64,000 nucleotides of DNA from Lysinimonas soli (GTDB taxonomy: Bacteria; Actinomycetota; Actinomycetes; Actinomycetales; Microbacteriaceae), in assembly GCF_042655435.1 (NCBI RefSeq), contig NZ_JBHSMG010000001.1, positions 620,001-684,000 of the forward strand, written 5' to 3'. Below, piece by piece: positions 1-8,867 of the stretch. Positions within the stretch are counted from its first letter, which is position 1. Every line of letters starts with the position of its first letter. The notes under the pieces were generated by a model. It was given only the letters and a program-made list of their open reading frames with translations, was not told the origin of the DNA and made no database searches. Made by a program: the position numbers and the translations under genes.

Positions 1-16
1 ATGACGGCGGGACGGC

Positions 17-571
17 TCATGCGGCGGGGATGTCGAGTTCGAGCGTCACATCGACCGTCGCCGCGTCGGGTGCCTTGTGCGCGATGCCTTCGTGTCGGAG
101 CAGCCACGACTTCGTGGGGATCCCCTCGCCGCCGCTGTAGCCCGTGATGCGCCCGTCGCTGCCCAGCACGCGGTGGCACGGCACGATGATCGGAATCGGA
201 TTCGACCCGACGGCGCCCCCGACGGCACGACCCGCCGTCTCACGGCCCGTGGCGCGGCCGAGCTCGCCGTAGGACACGACCTCGCCGAAGTCGAGCTCGA
301 CGAGCTGCTCCCACACGGACAGCTGGAACGCCGTGCCCGCGAGCGAGAGCGGGAGGTCGAAGTCCTTCCTGTGTCCCGCGAAGTACTGCTCGAGCTGCTC
401 GACGGCTCGATCGAGCACGGGGTCGCTCTGTTCCGGCACCCCGTCCCAGGGGAGCCGGCCCTCGTGCTCGATGGACAGCGAGACGATCGCCTCGCCGTTG
501 CCCACGACCTCGATGCGCCCGATGGGGCTCGCGAGACGACGCAGATGAGTGGGGGTGTCGATGGCGGTCAT
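17..571 (-). CDS. ogt: Methylated-DNA--protein-cysteine methyltransferase
   Basis: Suicide DNA-repair protein that transfers the alkyl group of O6-alkylguanine or O4-alkylthymine to its own cysteine. The 184-residue protein has the single-domain Ogt/AGT layout: a variable N-terminal half, then the helix-turn-helix part ending in the signature PCHRV, with acceptor Cys132 and His133. The Tyr-Ser-Gly-Gly stretch around residues 145-148 also fits the family. No Ada-type N-terminal domain is present. The ATG at 571 has a TACCCT hexamer six bases upstream and no ribosome-binding site, so a leaderless transcript is likely. It is divergent from the aldo/keto reductase. The assignment is firm; the split between ogt and a generic mgt name is convention. 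Confidence 0.93.
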   Translation of the reverse strand: MTAIDTPTHLRRLASPIGRIEVVGNGEAIVSLSIEHEGRLPWDGVPEQSDPVLDRAVEQLEQYFAGHRKDFDLPLSLAGTAFQLSVWEQLVELDFGEVVSYGELGRATGRETAGRAVGGAVGSNPIPIIVPCHRVLGSDGRITGYSGGEGIPTKSWLLRHEGIAHKAPDAATVDVTLELDIPAA

Positions 572-577
572 GGTTCG

Positions 578-583
578 AGGGTA
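578..583 (-). promoter_or_regulatory. -10 hexamer of ogt (leaderless)
   Basis: TACCCT on the minus strand, six bases before the ATG at 571. The spacing predicts transcription starting at or next to the A of ATG. No -35 is obvious. Confidence 0.5.
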
Positions 584-664
584 ACCGCCGCCACCGACAC
601 ATCCTGGCGGAAATCAGACACGGCGCAGAACCTCCGCGCGAAGCGACGGGGGAGGACGGGAGCC

Positions 665-670
665 TACGCT
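665..670 (+). promoter_or_regulatory. -10 hexamer of aldo/keto reductase (leaderless)
   Basis: TACGCT, six bases before the ATG at 677, with no Shine-Dalgarno between. Same geometry as the other leaderless candidates in this window. Confidence 0.5.
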
Positions 671-676
671 GGAACC

Positions 677-1630
677 ATGGAAACCCGTCAGCTCGGACCC
701 TCGCCCCTGACCGTTTCGGTGGTCGGACTCGGCTGCAACAACTTCGGTCGGCCCATGACGGCGAGCGAGTCGAAGGAGGGCACGCGGGCGGTCGTCGACG
801 CGGCGATCGAGGCGGGCGTGACGTTCTTCGACACCGCCGACATCTACGGGGCCGAGTACGGGCTCAGCGAGACCCGGCTCGGCGAGGTGCTCGGCCGCAA
901 CCGCGACCGGATCGTGCTGGCGACGAAGTTCGGGCACACCCAGGTGCCGAGCCCGATCCCCGGCCGTAAGGGGTCGCGGGCCTACATCCGGACCGCCGTC
1001 GAGGGGTCGCTGACCCGGCTCAAGACCGACCACATCGACCTGTACCAGCAGCACACGCCGGATCCGTCCGTTCCCATCGACGAGACGCTGGGTGCGCTCG
1101 ACGAACTGGTGCGCGAGGGCAAGGTCGTCGCGATCGGCAACTCGAACTTCGACGCCGCGCAGCTGGCCGAGGCGGATGCCGCCGCCGAGCGCCTGGGCAC
1201 TGCCCGGTTCGTCTCGGCGCAGAACGAGTACAACCTGCTCGCCCGCGGCGTCGAGGAGGACGTGCTGCCGGCGGTCCGGTCGGCCGGGCTCGGCTTCCTC
1301 CCGTTCTTCCCCCTGGCGGTCGGCCTCTTCACCGGCAAGTTCACCCGCACCGAGCGGCCCGCTGACACTCGGATCATGCGGTCGCGGCCGCAGGTGGTCG
1401 AGGACGCGCCCTGGGACGCGATGGAAGCCTATGCCGCGTTCTGCCGCGACCACGGCATCTCGATGCTCGAGGCGACGTTCGGCTGGTTGCTCTCCCGTGC
1501 CGGGCTGACGAGCGTGATCGCCGGAGCCACGACGGCTCAGCAGGTGACGCAGAACGCCTCGGCGGGCAACGGCTGGCGGCCGACGCCCGCCGAGGCGGAG
1601 GTCATCGAGGGATTCTTCCCTCGGAGCTGA
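677..1630 (+). CDS. Aldo/keto reductase
   Basis: NADPH-dependent oxidoreductase of the aldo/keto reductase superfamily, a cytosolic (beta/alpha)8 barrel of 317 residues, typical family length. The catalytic tetrad is visible: Asp52 and Tyr57 in FDTADIYG, Lys84 in LATKFG and His126 in DLYQQHTPD. It belongs to the general-stress/YajO-type branch; the substrate cannot be read from sequence. The start METRQLG is chosen over a longer in-frame extension because homology begins there and a TACGCT -10 lies six bases upstream. Its stop codon directly abuts the stop of the convergent yceI gene (1630/1631), leaving no room for a terminator between them. Confidence 0.9.
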   Translation: METRQLGPSPLTVSVVGLGCNNFGRPMTASESKEGTRAVVDAAIEAGVTFFDTADIYGAEYGLSETRLGEVLGRNRDRIVLATKFGHTQVPSPIPGRKGSRAYIRTAVEGSLTRLKTDHIDLYQQHTPDPSVPIDETLGALDELVREGKVVAIGNSNFDAAQLAEADAAAERLGTARFVSAQNEYNLLARGVEEDVLPAVRSAGLGFLPFFPLAVGLFTGKFTRTERPADTRIMRSRPQVVEDAPWDAMEAYAAFCRDHGISMLEATFGWLLSRAGLTSVIAGATTAQQVTQNASAGNGWRPTPAEAEVIEGFFPRS

Positions 1631-2188
1631 CTACTTCTGCAGCGTGAGCTCGAGGTCGAGCGAGATCGTCACATCGTCGCCGAGCGTGAATCCACCCGCC
1701 TCGAGAGCGGCGTTCCAGCTCACGCCGAAGTCCTGGCGGTTGATGGTCGTGGATGCCGTGGCGCCGGCCTTCGTGTTGCCGTAGTCGTCGGTGATGATGC
1801 CGCCGAACTCGCCTCGGAGAGTCACCGGCTGGGTGACGCCGCGCAGCGTCAGGTCACCGGTGAGGGTGAAGTCGTCGCCATCGGTGACGAGCCCGGTCGA
1901 GGTGAAGGTCATCGTCGGGTGCTGCTCGACGAGGAAGAAATCGCTCGAGCGAAGGTGCCCGTCGCGCTGCTCCTGCTTGGTGTTGACGGAGGCGACGTCG
2001 ATCGTGGCCGTGACGCTGATCTCCGCCGGGTTCTCGGGGGTGACGACGGTGACGTCGAAGGTCTCGAAGGTGCCGCGCACCTTGCTGATCTTGAGGTGAC
2101 GCACCGAGAAGGCGAGCTCGGAATGCGAGGGGTCGAGCTTCCAGGTGCCGACGAGGTAATCAGGACGGGTCGAGAGGTTTGTTGTCAT
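1631..2188 (-). CDS. YceI family lipocalin-like protein
   Basis: Small beta-barrel protein of the YceI family, which binds polyisoprenoid or other amphiphilic ligands. The 185-residue protein begins the family pattern early (GTWKLDPSHSELAFSVRH), followed by the alternating beta strands and the conserved SSDFFLVEQHPTMTF region. There is no signal peptide, so it is the cytoplasmic form common in Actinobacteria rather than the periplasmic proteobacterial one. I prefer the ATG at 2188 to one 11 codons upstream because the family begins there; TTGATT lies six bases before it. A perfect GGTGA-N4-TCACC inverted repeat 44 bases upstream may be a regulator site. Confidence 0.88.
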   Translation of the reverse strand: MTTNLSTRPDYLVGTWKLDPSHSELAFSVRHLKISKVRGTFETFDVTVVTPENPAEISVTATIDVASVNTKQEQRDGHLRSSDFFLVEQHPTMTFTSTGLVTDGDDFTLTGDLTLRGVTQPVTLRGEFGGIITDDYGNTKAGATASTTINRQDFGVSWNAALEAGGFTLGDDVTISLDLELTLQK

Positions 2189-2231
2189 GTCACCAATCAA
2201 GCACATCCGGACGCCCGCCATTCCCGATTTC

Positions 2232-2245
2232 GGTGAGATGTCACC
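2232..2245. promoter_or_regulatory. Candidate operator upstream of yceI
   Basis: Perfect inverted repeat GGTGA-GATG-TCACC. A related half site (GTCATGTCACC) overlaps the yceI start codon at 2184-2194, so two copies of a TCACC-type box flank the presumed promoter. The regulator is unknown. Confidence 0.35.
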
Positions 2246-2306
2246 AAAAATTCGGCGGATTGTCGGTGACGGTGCGCGACGACCGGTCGGGGTCCCGTGT
2301 TCGCGG

Positions 2307-3812
2307 TCAGTGGCCGACGAGCGGACCCATCACCCGCGCCGCGATCGAGGGCCTGCCCGTGACCCGCTCCTCGGCGTCGGCGGCCGACATCGCCAGCATC
2401 CCCGCGTTCGAGCCCAGGAAGCGCAGCGGCTCCGGCTCCCAGTCGGGGGAGCGGTGGTTCACCCAGGGCAGCCGGGTCAGCTCCGTGTCGGCACCCGTGA
2501 GGAGATCGGCGAGCGTCCGGCCGGCGAGATTGGTGGTGCTGAGGCCGTCGCCGACGTAGCCGCCGGCGGTGGCGATCCGGGTGGACGGGTCGTAGCTCGC
2601 GCTCGCGTGCCAGTCGCGCGGCACTCCGAGCGGGCCTCCCCAACGGTGGGTGATCTCGGCCTCGGCGACCGCGGGGAAGAGCTCGATCAGGGCGCGCCGC
2701 AGGTGCTCGAACACCCGGGGGTCCCGGTCGTAGCCCGGCCGGATCGCGCTGCCCCAGTGATAGCGCGCCCCCCGCCCGCCGAAGGCGAAGCGGTTGTCGG
2801 CCGTGCGTTGTCCGTAGATCAGCAGGTGCCGGAAGTCGGTGAAGGTCTGCCCGTGTGCGAGCCCGACCTCATTCCAGAACGAGTCGGGCAGCGGTTCGGT
2901 CGCGATCATGAGCGAGTAGAGGGGGAGCACGCGCCGGTGGGTGGCGCGGAAGGTGGCGCCGTATCCCTCGGTCGCGATCACGACGCGGTCGGCCGTGACC
3001 GTGCCGTGCGAGGTGGTCACCCGGCCGGGACCCCATTCGAGCACCTCGGTCTGCTCGGCGATCGTCGCGCCCGCGCGCTCGACGGCGGTCGCGAGGCCGC
3101 GCACGAGCTTGGCCGGATGCACGCGGGCGCAGGCGGGATCGAAGACGGCGCCGAGCGCGCCGGCGGCCCGCGCGCGATGCGCCCCCCAGAGCTCGATCCG
3201 GTCCACGCCGAAGCCACCCGCCTCGGCGAGTTCGGCGCGCGCGGCCGCGAGTTGCACGGCCGAACGGGCGTAGGCGACGGTCCCGCCCTTCACGTAGTCC
3301 GCGTCGACTCCGGCCTCGGATGCCGCTCGCCCGACCTCGTCGACCGTCTCGATCATCGCGCGCCGCATCGCGAGGGCGGCATCCCGCCCGTGTGCCCGCT
3401 CGAGCGAGGCGGTGGATCGCGGGAACAGCGCACTGCACCAGCCGCCGTTGCGCCCCGAGGCTCCGAAGCCGGCGATCTGCTTCTCGAGCACGACGACCCG
3501 GAGCCGCGGCTCGTGCCGCAGGAGGTACCAGGCGGTCCACAGCCCGGTCAGGCCGCCGCCGACGATGGCGACATCGGCATCCGCGTCGCCGGGGAGGGGT
3601 GCGCGCGGGGCGAGCGCGCCGTCCCCGAGCGAGTCGTGCCAGAACGACAGCGCGCGGTAGTCCGGCAGCCCCTCCGGCCGTCCACCCGTCGCCGCTTCAG
3701 GAGACACGCCGGTGCCTGTCTGCCGTGCCGGGTCCTGGCTCGGTGTGTCGGCTCCGGCATCCTGATCCGCGGACATCGGGCCGGGCTCCGGGACGGACAT
3801 CGAGCCGGACAC
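2307..3812 (-). CDS. FAD-dependent amine oxidoreductase (DAO family)
   Basis: Predicted flavoprotein oxidising an amine, of the DAO fold that includes the gamma-glutamylputrescine oxidase PuuB. The dinucleotide-binding motif DVAIVGGGLTGLWTAWYL is at about residues 80-97, followed by an RNGGWCSALFP stretch near the flavin as in PuuB-like enzymes. The 501-residue product has about 50 extra low-complexity residues at the N-terminus; internal ATGs at codons 5 and 13 are alternative starts. It follows the aminotransferase gene by 8 bases on the same strand, so the two are almost certainly co-transcribed. With the aminobutyraldehyde dehydrogenase nearby, a role in putrescine or related amine breakdown is a reasonable inference; the exact substrate is not shown. 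Confidence 0.82.
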   Translation of the reverse strand: MSGSMSVPEPGPMSADQDAGADTPSQDPARQTGTGVSPEAATGGRPEGLPDYRALSFWHDSLGDGALAPRAPLPGDADADVAIVGGGLTGLWTAWYLLRHEPRLRVVVLEKQIAGFGASGRNGGWCSALFPRSTASLERAHGRDAALAMRRAMIETVDEVGRAASEAGVDADYVKGGTVAYARSAVQLAAARAELAEAGGFGVDRIELWGAHRARAAGALGAVFDPACARVHPAKLVRGLATAVERAGATIAEQTEVLEWGPGRVTTSHGTVTADRVVIATEGYGATFRATHRRVLPLYSLMIATEPLPDSFWNEVGLAHGQTFTDFRHLLIYGQRTADNRFAFGGRGARYHWGSAIRPGYDRDPRVFEHLRRALIELFPAVAEAEITHRWGGPLGVPRDWHASASYDPSTRIATAGGYVGDGLSTTNLAGRTLADLLTGADTELTRLPWVNHRSPDWEPEPLRFLGSNAGMLAMSAADAEERVTGRPSIAARVMGPLVGH

Positions 3813-3820
3813 CGCCCGGC

Positions 3821-5221
3821 TCAGAGCCGGGACCAGGCCTCGGTCAGCACTCCGCGCAGGATGCTCTCGATCTCGTCGAACTCCTTCGGCCCGATCGTGA
3901 GCGGCGGGGCGAGCTGCACGACGGGGTCGCCGCGGTCATCGGCCCGGCAGTACAGCCCGGCGTCGAACAGCCCCTTCGACAGGAAGCCGCGCAGCAGGCG
4001 CTCCGACTCCGCGTCGTCGAAGGTCTCGCGGGTGGCCTTGTCTTTCACCAGCTCGATGCCGAAGAAGTAGCCGTCGCCGCGCACGTCGCCCACGATCGGC
4101 AGGTCGAGCAGCTTCTCGAGCGTCGCCCGGAAGATCGGCGAGTTCTCGCGCACCCGCTCGTTGAGCCTCTCCTCCTCGAAGATGTCGAGGTTCGCGAGCG
4201 CGACCGCCGCCGAGACCGGATGCCCGCCGAAGGTGTAGCCATGGTAGAAGCTCGTCGTGCCGTGCCGGAACGGCTCGTAGATGCGGTCGCTGATGATCGT
4301 GGCGCCGATCGGCGAGTAGCCGGACGTCATCCCCTTCGCGCAGGTGATCATGTCGGGCTGGAATCCGTAGGTGGTCGAGGCGAACCAGTTGCCGATGCGC
4401 CCGAAGCCCGTGATGACCTCGTCGGCGACGAGCAGCACGTCGTACTGGTCGCAGATCTCGCGTACCCGCTGGAAGTAGCCGGGCGGGGGAGGGAAGCACC
4501 CGCCGGAGTTCTGCACGGGCTCGAGGAAGACCGCGGCGACGGTCTCGGGGCCCTCGAACTGGATCATCTCCTCGATGCGGTTCGCGGCCCACAGCCCGAA
4601 CTGCTCGAGGGAGCCGTCGAAGCCCATCTCCTTGGCGCGGTAGTAGTTGGTGTTCGGCACCCGGAATCCGCCGGGGGTGACGGGCTCGAACATCTCCTTC
4701 ATGCCCGGGATGCCGGTGATCGCGAGCGCGCCCTGCGGCGTGCCGTGGTACGCGACCGCCCGCGAGATCACCTTGTGCTTGGTCGGGCGGCCCTGCAGCT
4801 TCCAGTAGTACTTGGCGAGCTTGAAGGCGGTCTCGACGGCTTCGCCGCCGCCGGTGGAGAAGAAGACCCGGTTGAGGTCGCCGGGCGCGTAGTGCGCGAG
4901 CCGGTCGGCCAGCTCGATGGCGTTCGGATGCGCGTACGACCAGATCGGGAAGAAGGCCAGCTCCTCGGCCTGCTTGGCCGCCACCTGCGCGAGCCGCTTG
5001 CGGCCGTGACCGGCGTTGACCACGAACAGGCCGGACAGCCCGTCGAAGTACTTGCGACCGGTCGAGTCCCAGATGTGGTGACCCTTGCCCTTGACGATGA
5101 TCGGCGCGCCGTGCTCCTCGAGCACGGACTGACGTGAGAAGTGCATCCAGAGGTGGTCTTTGGCCTTCTGCTCCAGATCGGAGTGGTCGAAGGTGGTGAC
5201 GGTCTGTTCTGTGGTTGTCAT
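3821..5221 (-). CDS. Class-III aminotransferase (putrescine/GABA type)
   Basis: PLP-dependent aminotransferase of subgroup III, cytosolic, 466 residues. The PLP lysine is Lys296 in ITCAKGMTSGYSPIGA, the pyridine-nitrogen aspartate is Asp267 in LLVADEVITGFGR, and the phosphate-binding STGGGEAVETA is at 122-132. The overall sequence resembles the SpuC-like aspartate aminotransferase family that moves the amino group of putrescine or another omega-amine to pyruvate or 2-oxoglutarate. It lies between an Lrp/AsnC regulator (6-base gap) and the FAD oxidoreductase (8-base gap), forming one operon. The specific donor is inferred from context only. Confidence 0.87.
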   Translation of the reverse strand: MTTTEQTVTTFDHSDLEQKAKDHLWMHFSRQSVLEEHGAPIIVKGKGHHIWDSTGRKYFDGLSGLFVVNAGHGRKRLAQVAAKQAEELAFFPIWSYAHPNAIELADRLAHYAPGDLNRVFFSTGGGEAVETAFKLAKYYWKLQGRPTKHKVISRAVAYHGTPQGALAITGIPGMKEMFEPVTPGGFRVPNTNYYRAKEMGFDGSLEQFGLWAANRIEEMIQFEGPETVAAVFLEPVQNSGGCFPPPPGYFQRVREICDQYDVLLVADEVITGFGRIGNWFASTTYGFQPDMITCAKGMTSGYSPIGATIISDRIYEPFRHGTTSFYHGYTFGGHPVSAAVALANLDIFEEERLNERVRENSPIFRATLEKLLDLPIVGDVRGDGYFFGIELVKDKATRETFDDAESERLLRGFLSKGLFDAGLYCRADDRGDPVVQLAPPLTIGPKEFDEIESILRGVLTEAWSRL

Positions 5222-5227
5222 GATTCC

Positions 5228-5695
5228 CTACCTGGTTCCCCAGTTGTAGAACTGCTTGTGCAGTCGGAGGTAGACGAAGGTCTCGGTGGACTGCACGCCC
5301 TCGATCCCGCGGATGCGCTGGTTGAGCAGCTCGATCAGGTCGTCGTCGTTCTCGCAGACGACCTCGGCGAGGATGTCGAAGCTCCCCGCCGTGAGCACGA
5401 CGTAGTCGACCGCGGGGATCTCGCCGAGCAGTCGCGCGACGCGCGTGGTGTCGCCCGTGACGCGGATGCCGATCATCGCCTGGCGGTAGAACCCCAGCTG
5501 CATGGGGTCGGTGACGGCGACGACCTGCATGACGCCCGACTCCTGCAGCTTCTGCACGCGCTGGCGCACCGCGGCCTCGCTGAGGCCGACCGCCTTGCCG
5601 ATCTCGGCGTACGAGCGGCGACCATCGGTCTGCAGCTGCTCGATGATCGCCTTCGAGACGTCATCGAGAACGAGGGGCTTCGCACGGGCCGACAT
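5228..5695 (-). CDS. Lrp/AsnC family transcriptional regulator
   Basis: DNA-binding regulator of 155 residues with an N-terminal winged helix-turn-helix (about residues 10-60, IIEQLQTDGRRSYAEIGKAV and following) and a C-terminal RAM effector-binding domain. It is the first gene of the aminotransferase/FAD operon and is divergent from the aminobutyraldehyde dehydrogenase, so it probably controls both directions in response to an amino acid or amine. A CAGAAT hexamer lies six bases before its ATG. The ligand cannot be predicted. Confidence 0.9.
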   Translation of the reverse strand: MSARAKPLVLDDVSKAIIEQLQTDGRRSYAEIGKAVGLSEAAVRQRVQKLQESGVMQVVAVTDPMQLGFYRQAMIGIRVTGDTTRVARLLGEIPAVDYVVLTAGSFDILAEVVCENDDDLIELLNQRIRGIEGVQSTETFVYLRLHKQFYNWGTR

Positions 5696-5807
5696 GTCTC
5701 GATTCTGTCAGTCGAGTGCGGGTCTTACAAGCGAATCCGTATCCCTGAGTGCCAGAAAGTGATGGAATCGGTCGAAATCGGCCTGGTTCGATCGGGCCTC
5801 GCCACCG

Positions 5808-5813
5808 TATCCT
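5808..5813 (+). promoter_or_regulatory. -10 hexamer of aminobutyraldehyde dehydrogenase (leaderless)
   Basis: TATCCT, six bases before the ATG at 5820, in the 124-base divergent interval shared with the Lrp/AsnC gene. Confidence 0.5.
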
Positions 5814-5819
5814 GGTGGC

Positions 5820-7256
5820 ATGGCTGAACGAGTGCTGCGCAATTTCATCAACGGCGACTACGTGGAGGCGAAGGGCGACCACTCCTTCGAGGTCATCGAC
5901 CCGGCGACCGAGAAGGGCTACGCGGTCTCGCCGGTCTCGGGCACCGCCGACATCGACGCCGCCTACACGGCGGCCGCCGACGCGTTCGAGCAGTGGGGCG
6001 AGACGACTCCGGCCGAACGCCAGCTGGCACTGTTCCGGATCGCCGATGCGATGGAGCAGCGCGCGGAGGAGTTCGCCGATCTGGAGTCTCAGGACACGGG
6101 CAAGCCCCGGGCGAGCCTCGTGACGGACGAGATCATGCTCTCGGTCGACCAGATCCGGTTCTTCGCCGGCGCGGCCCGCCTGCTCGAGGGCAAGAGCGCC
6201 GGCGAGTACATGGCGGATCACACGAGCATGATCCGGCGTGAGCCGATCGGCGTGGTCGGCCAGGTCACCCCCTGGAACTACCCGCTCAACATGGCCGTCT
6301 GGAAGTTCGCCCCGGCGATCGCGGCCGGCAACACCACGGTGCTGAAACCCTCGGACACCACGCCGTCGTCGACGCTGCTGCTCGCCGAGGTCGCCGCCGA
6401 GTTCCTGCCCAAGGGCGTGCTCAACGTCATCACGGGCGACCGCACGACCGGCGCCGGAATGGTCGATCACAAGACGCCGCAGATGGTGTCGATCACCGGC
6501 TCGGTGCGCGCGGGCATGGAGGTCGCGAAGGCGGCATCCGCCGATCTGAAGCGCGTGCATCTTGAGCTCGGCGGCAAGGCCCCCGTGATCGTGTTCGACG
6601 ACGCGGACATCGAGAAGGCGGTGGAGGGCATCGCGATCGCCGGCTACTTCAACGCGGGACAGGACTGCACGGCCGCGACGCGCATCCTGGTGCAGCAGGG
6701 CGTCCACGACGCCTTCATGGCGGCGATGACCGCGTACGTGAAGGCCAACGTGACGACGGGCGACCCGCACGACGCGAACACCTTCTACGGACCGGTCAAC
6801 AACGCCGGCCAGCTCGAGCGGGTGATGGGCGTCATCCAGGGTCTTCCGTCGAACGCCCGCATCGAGACCGGCGGCGTGCGCAAGGCGGGCGCGGGGTACT
6901 TCATCGAGCCCACGATCGTCTCCGGTCTGAAGCAGACGGATGACGCCATCCAGACCGAGATCTTCGGTCCGGTCGTGACCGTGCAGAGCTTCACCGACGA
7001 GTCGCAGGCGCTCGCCTGGGCGAACGGCGTGCAGTACGGCCTCTCCTCGAGCGTGTGGACGAAGGATCACGGCCGCGCGATGCGCTTCGCCAAGCACCTC
7101 GACTTCGGCTGCGTGTGGATCAACACCCACATCCCGCTCGTCGCCGAGATGCCGCACGGCGGGTTCAAGCACTCCGGCTACGGCAAGGACCTCTCGATGT
7201 ACGGCTTCGAGGACTACACCCGCGTGAAGCACGTCATGAGCTACATCGGAGGCTGA
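5820..7256 (+). CDS. Aminobutyraldehyde dehydrogenase
   Basis: NAD(P)-dependent aldehyde dehydrogenase that would oxidise 4-aminobutanal to GABA. The 478-residue sequence has the catalytic Cys283 (FNAGQDCTAATR), general base Glu249 (LELGGKAP), the PWNYPL cofactor loop at 151-156 and the C-terminal FKHSGYGKD. It most resembles the PatD/PuuC gamma-aminobutyraldehyde branch, and its divergent neighbours are an amine aminotransferase and an FAD amine oxidoreductase, which both make aminoaldehydes. GABA made here would feed the GabT enzymes further right. The FHA gene starts only 33 bases downstream, so read-through into the signalling locus is possible. Confidence 0.88.
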   Translation: MAERVLRNFINGDYVEAKGDHSFEVIDPATEKGYAVSPVSGTADIDAAYTAAADAFEQWGETTPAERQLALFRIADAMEQRAEEFADLESQDTGKPRASLVTDEIMLSVDQIRFFAGAARLLEGKSAGEYMADHTSMIRREPIGVVGQVTPWNYPLNMAVWKFAPAIAAGNTTVLKPSDTTPSSTLLLAEVAAEFLPKGVLNVITGDRTTGAGMVDHKTPQMVSITGSVRAGMEVAKAASADLKRVHLELGGKAPVIVFDDADIEKAVEGIAIAGYFNAGQDCTAATRILVQQGVHDAFMAAMTAYVKANVTTGDPHDANTFYGPVNNAGQLERVMGVIQGLPSNARIETGGVRKAGAGYFIEPTIVSGLKQTDDAIQTEIFGPVVTVQSFTDESQALAWANGVQYGLSSSVWTKDHGRAMRFAKHLDFGCVWINTHIPLVAEMPHGGFKHSGYGKDLSMYGFEDYTRVKHVMSYIGG

Positions 7257-7289
7257 GGTGCAGCGGGCCGGGGGCCGCGAGGGAGGACA

Positions 7290-7928
7290 ATGTCCTTCAT
7301 GACCCGAGATCTCGACGACACCGTCGCCCGCCCGCCGCGCGCGCACACCCGGGTCGTCGAGCTCGTGCCCGACCTGGAGGACACCGTCGAGGTGCGTCCG
7401 GGCGGTGCGGGGCGCGCCCGCCCCACGGCGCCTGCCGCGGCGATCGAGCGGCCGGTGCCGTTGGTCGAACCGCCCGGCGCGACGCCGGGCTCGGCGGCGG
7501 GCGCCGTCGCCGGCAACGTCTGGGCCGAGCCGGTCCCGCCGCCGCCGAGTCCGTTCCGGTTGCGCCTGGGCGACGGTACCGTGGTGCCGATCGATCACCC
7601 CGTCTACCTGGGTCGCCGGCCGAGCGTTCCCCGCATCCATCCCGGTGGCGCACCCGTGCTCATCACCCTGCAGTCCCCGGCACGCGAGGTCTCGTCGACC
7701 CACCTCGAGCTGACGGCGATCGGCGGCGTGGTCGTCGCGAGCGACATGCGCTCGACCAACGGATCGATCCTGCGCATCCCGGGAACCCGGGTGCGCACCC
7801 TCATCGCGGGCGAGTCGGCCGTCGTGACCCCGGGAACGAGGATCGAGCTCGGCGACGGCAACGTCGTGGAGCTGCTCGCGCCCGATCCGGACCCGGCCCC
7901 CCGCGTCGTCTCGGCGGTCGGCGCATGA
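7290..7928 (+). CDS. FHA domain protein
   Basis: Predicted phosphothreonine reader of 212 residues. The C-terminal half is an FHA domain (about 95-195) with the key Gly-Arg pair at 108-109, Ser136 and His138 in SSTHLE and Asn157-Gly158 in STNGS. The N-terminal half is proline/alanine-rich and carries two acidic-Thr-Val motifs, Asp-Asp-Thr11-Val and Glu-Asp-Thr32-Val, that could be phosphorylation sites for the kinase two genes downstream. It opens the nine-gene signalling locus and overlaps the PP2C start by four bases (ATGA). No membrane segment is present. The partner protein is unknown. Confidence 0.86.
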   Translation: MSFMTRDLDDTVARPPRAHTRVVELVPDLEDTVEVRPGGAGRARPTAPAAAIERPVPLVEPPGATPGSAAGAVAGNVWAEPVPPPPSPFRLRLGDGTVVPIDHPVYLGRRPSVPRIHPGGAPVLITLQSPAREVSSTHLELTAIGGVVVASDMRSTNGSILRIPGTRVRTLIAGESAVVTPGTRIELGDGNVVELLAPDPDPAPRVVSAVGA

Positions 7929-8815
7929 CCCGCTTCGGTGACGACGGCGTGGAAGTGCACGTGCCGGTCGCCGGACACGACCGGGATCTCGTGCTGAGCT
8001 GGGCGGCCCGCACCGAGGTCGGGCACCGTCGCGCGGCCAACGAGGACAGCGTGCTCGCGGGGCTCCCCATCTTCGCGGTGGCCGACGGGATGGGCGGCCA
8101 CGCCGCCGGCGATCGCGCGAGCGCGGCGATCGCCCAGCGGCTCGCGCGCGAACCGGGTCCGTATGCCGAACTCGCCGCGCTCGAGCAGGCGTTCATCGAC
8201 GCCGGGGCCGAGATCGACGCGCTCGCCGAGGGCATCCCGATCGGGGTCGGCACCACGATCACCGGCGCCGCCCTGGTGTTCGACGCTCCCGATCCCTCCT
8301 TCCTGGTGTTCAACATCGGCGACAGCCGGGTCTACCGCTACGAGCGCAACGAGCTCAGTCAGGTCACGATCGACCACTCGGTCGTGCAGGAACTCGTCGA
8401 CGCCGGCCTGATCGCCGCGGAGGATGCCGAGAACCACCCCGAGAGCAACGTCATCACCCGCGCCCTCGGCTTTCACGACGAGCCGCTGCCCGACATCTGG
8501 CGGGTTCCCGTGCGCGCGGGGATGCGGCTGCTGGTCTGCTCGGACGGCCTGACCAAGGAGCTCGGCGACGACCGCATCCGCCTCCACCTGGCCGCGGGCA
8601 TGCCGGCGGGCGAGACGGCGAGCGCCCTGATGGATGCCGCGCTCGCCGCGGGCGGGCGCGACAACGTCACCCTCATCGTGATCGACGTGATCGACGCACC
8701 CACCCCCCTCCCGGCCGCGCGGAGCATCGACTCCGAGACCCAACCCCTGGGTGCCGCGGCGTCCGACACGGGCGGCTCGCGGGGCGGCCCCCCTTCGGGG
8801 GGCATGCCGGGGTAG
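7925..8815 (+). CDS. PP2C family Ser/Thr protein phosphatase
   Basis: Metal-dependent phosphatase, 296 residues, that would reverse phosphorylation by the adjacent kinase. The PPM motifs appear in order: RRAANEDSV (35-43), the metal-binding VADGMGGHAAGDRAS (52-66), GDSRVYRY, the SDGLTKELGDD block and the GGRDNVTLIVID end motif. It is soluble, without the membrane anchor of mycobacterial PstP. The start ATGACC overlaps the FHA stop. Kinase, phosphatase and FHA reader side by side make a complete write-erase-read set. The last 40 residues are a Pro/Gly/Ser-rich tail without a recognisable motif. Confidence 0.93.
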   Translation: MTRFGDDGVEVHVPVAGHDRDLVLSWAARTEVGHRRAANEDSVLAGLPIFAVADGMGGHAAGDRASAAIAQRLAREPGPYAELAALEQAFIDAGAEIDALAEGIPIGVGTTITGAALVFDAPDPSFLVFNIGDSRVYRYERNELSQVTIDHSVVQELVDAGLIAAEDAENHPESNVITRALGFHDEPLPDIWRVPVRAGMRLLVCSDGLTKELGDDRIRLHLAAGMPAGETASALMDAALAAGGRDNVTLIVIDVIDAPTPLPAARSIDSETQPLGAAASDTGGSRGGPPSGGMPG

Positions 8816-8867
8816 GGCCCCGCACCTCTGCCTAGAATGGAAGGTCCTACCGAGCTGAGGGGGTAGT

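Noticed and set aside
2187..4070. Long plus-strand frames over the FAD oxidoreductase and aminotransferase
   Set aside because: Low-complexity Arg/Gly/Ala products opposite genes with intact family motifs; they are antisense shadows.
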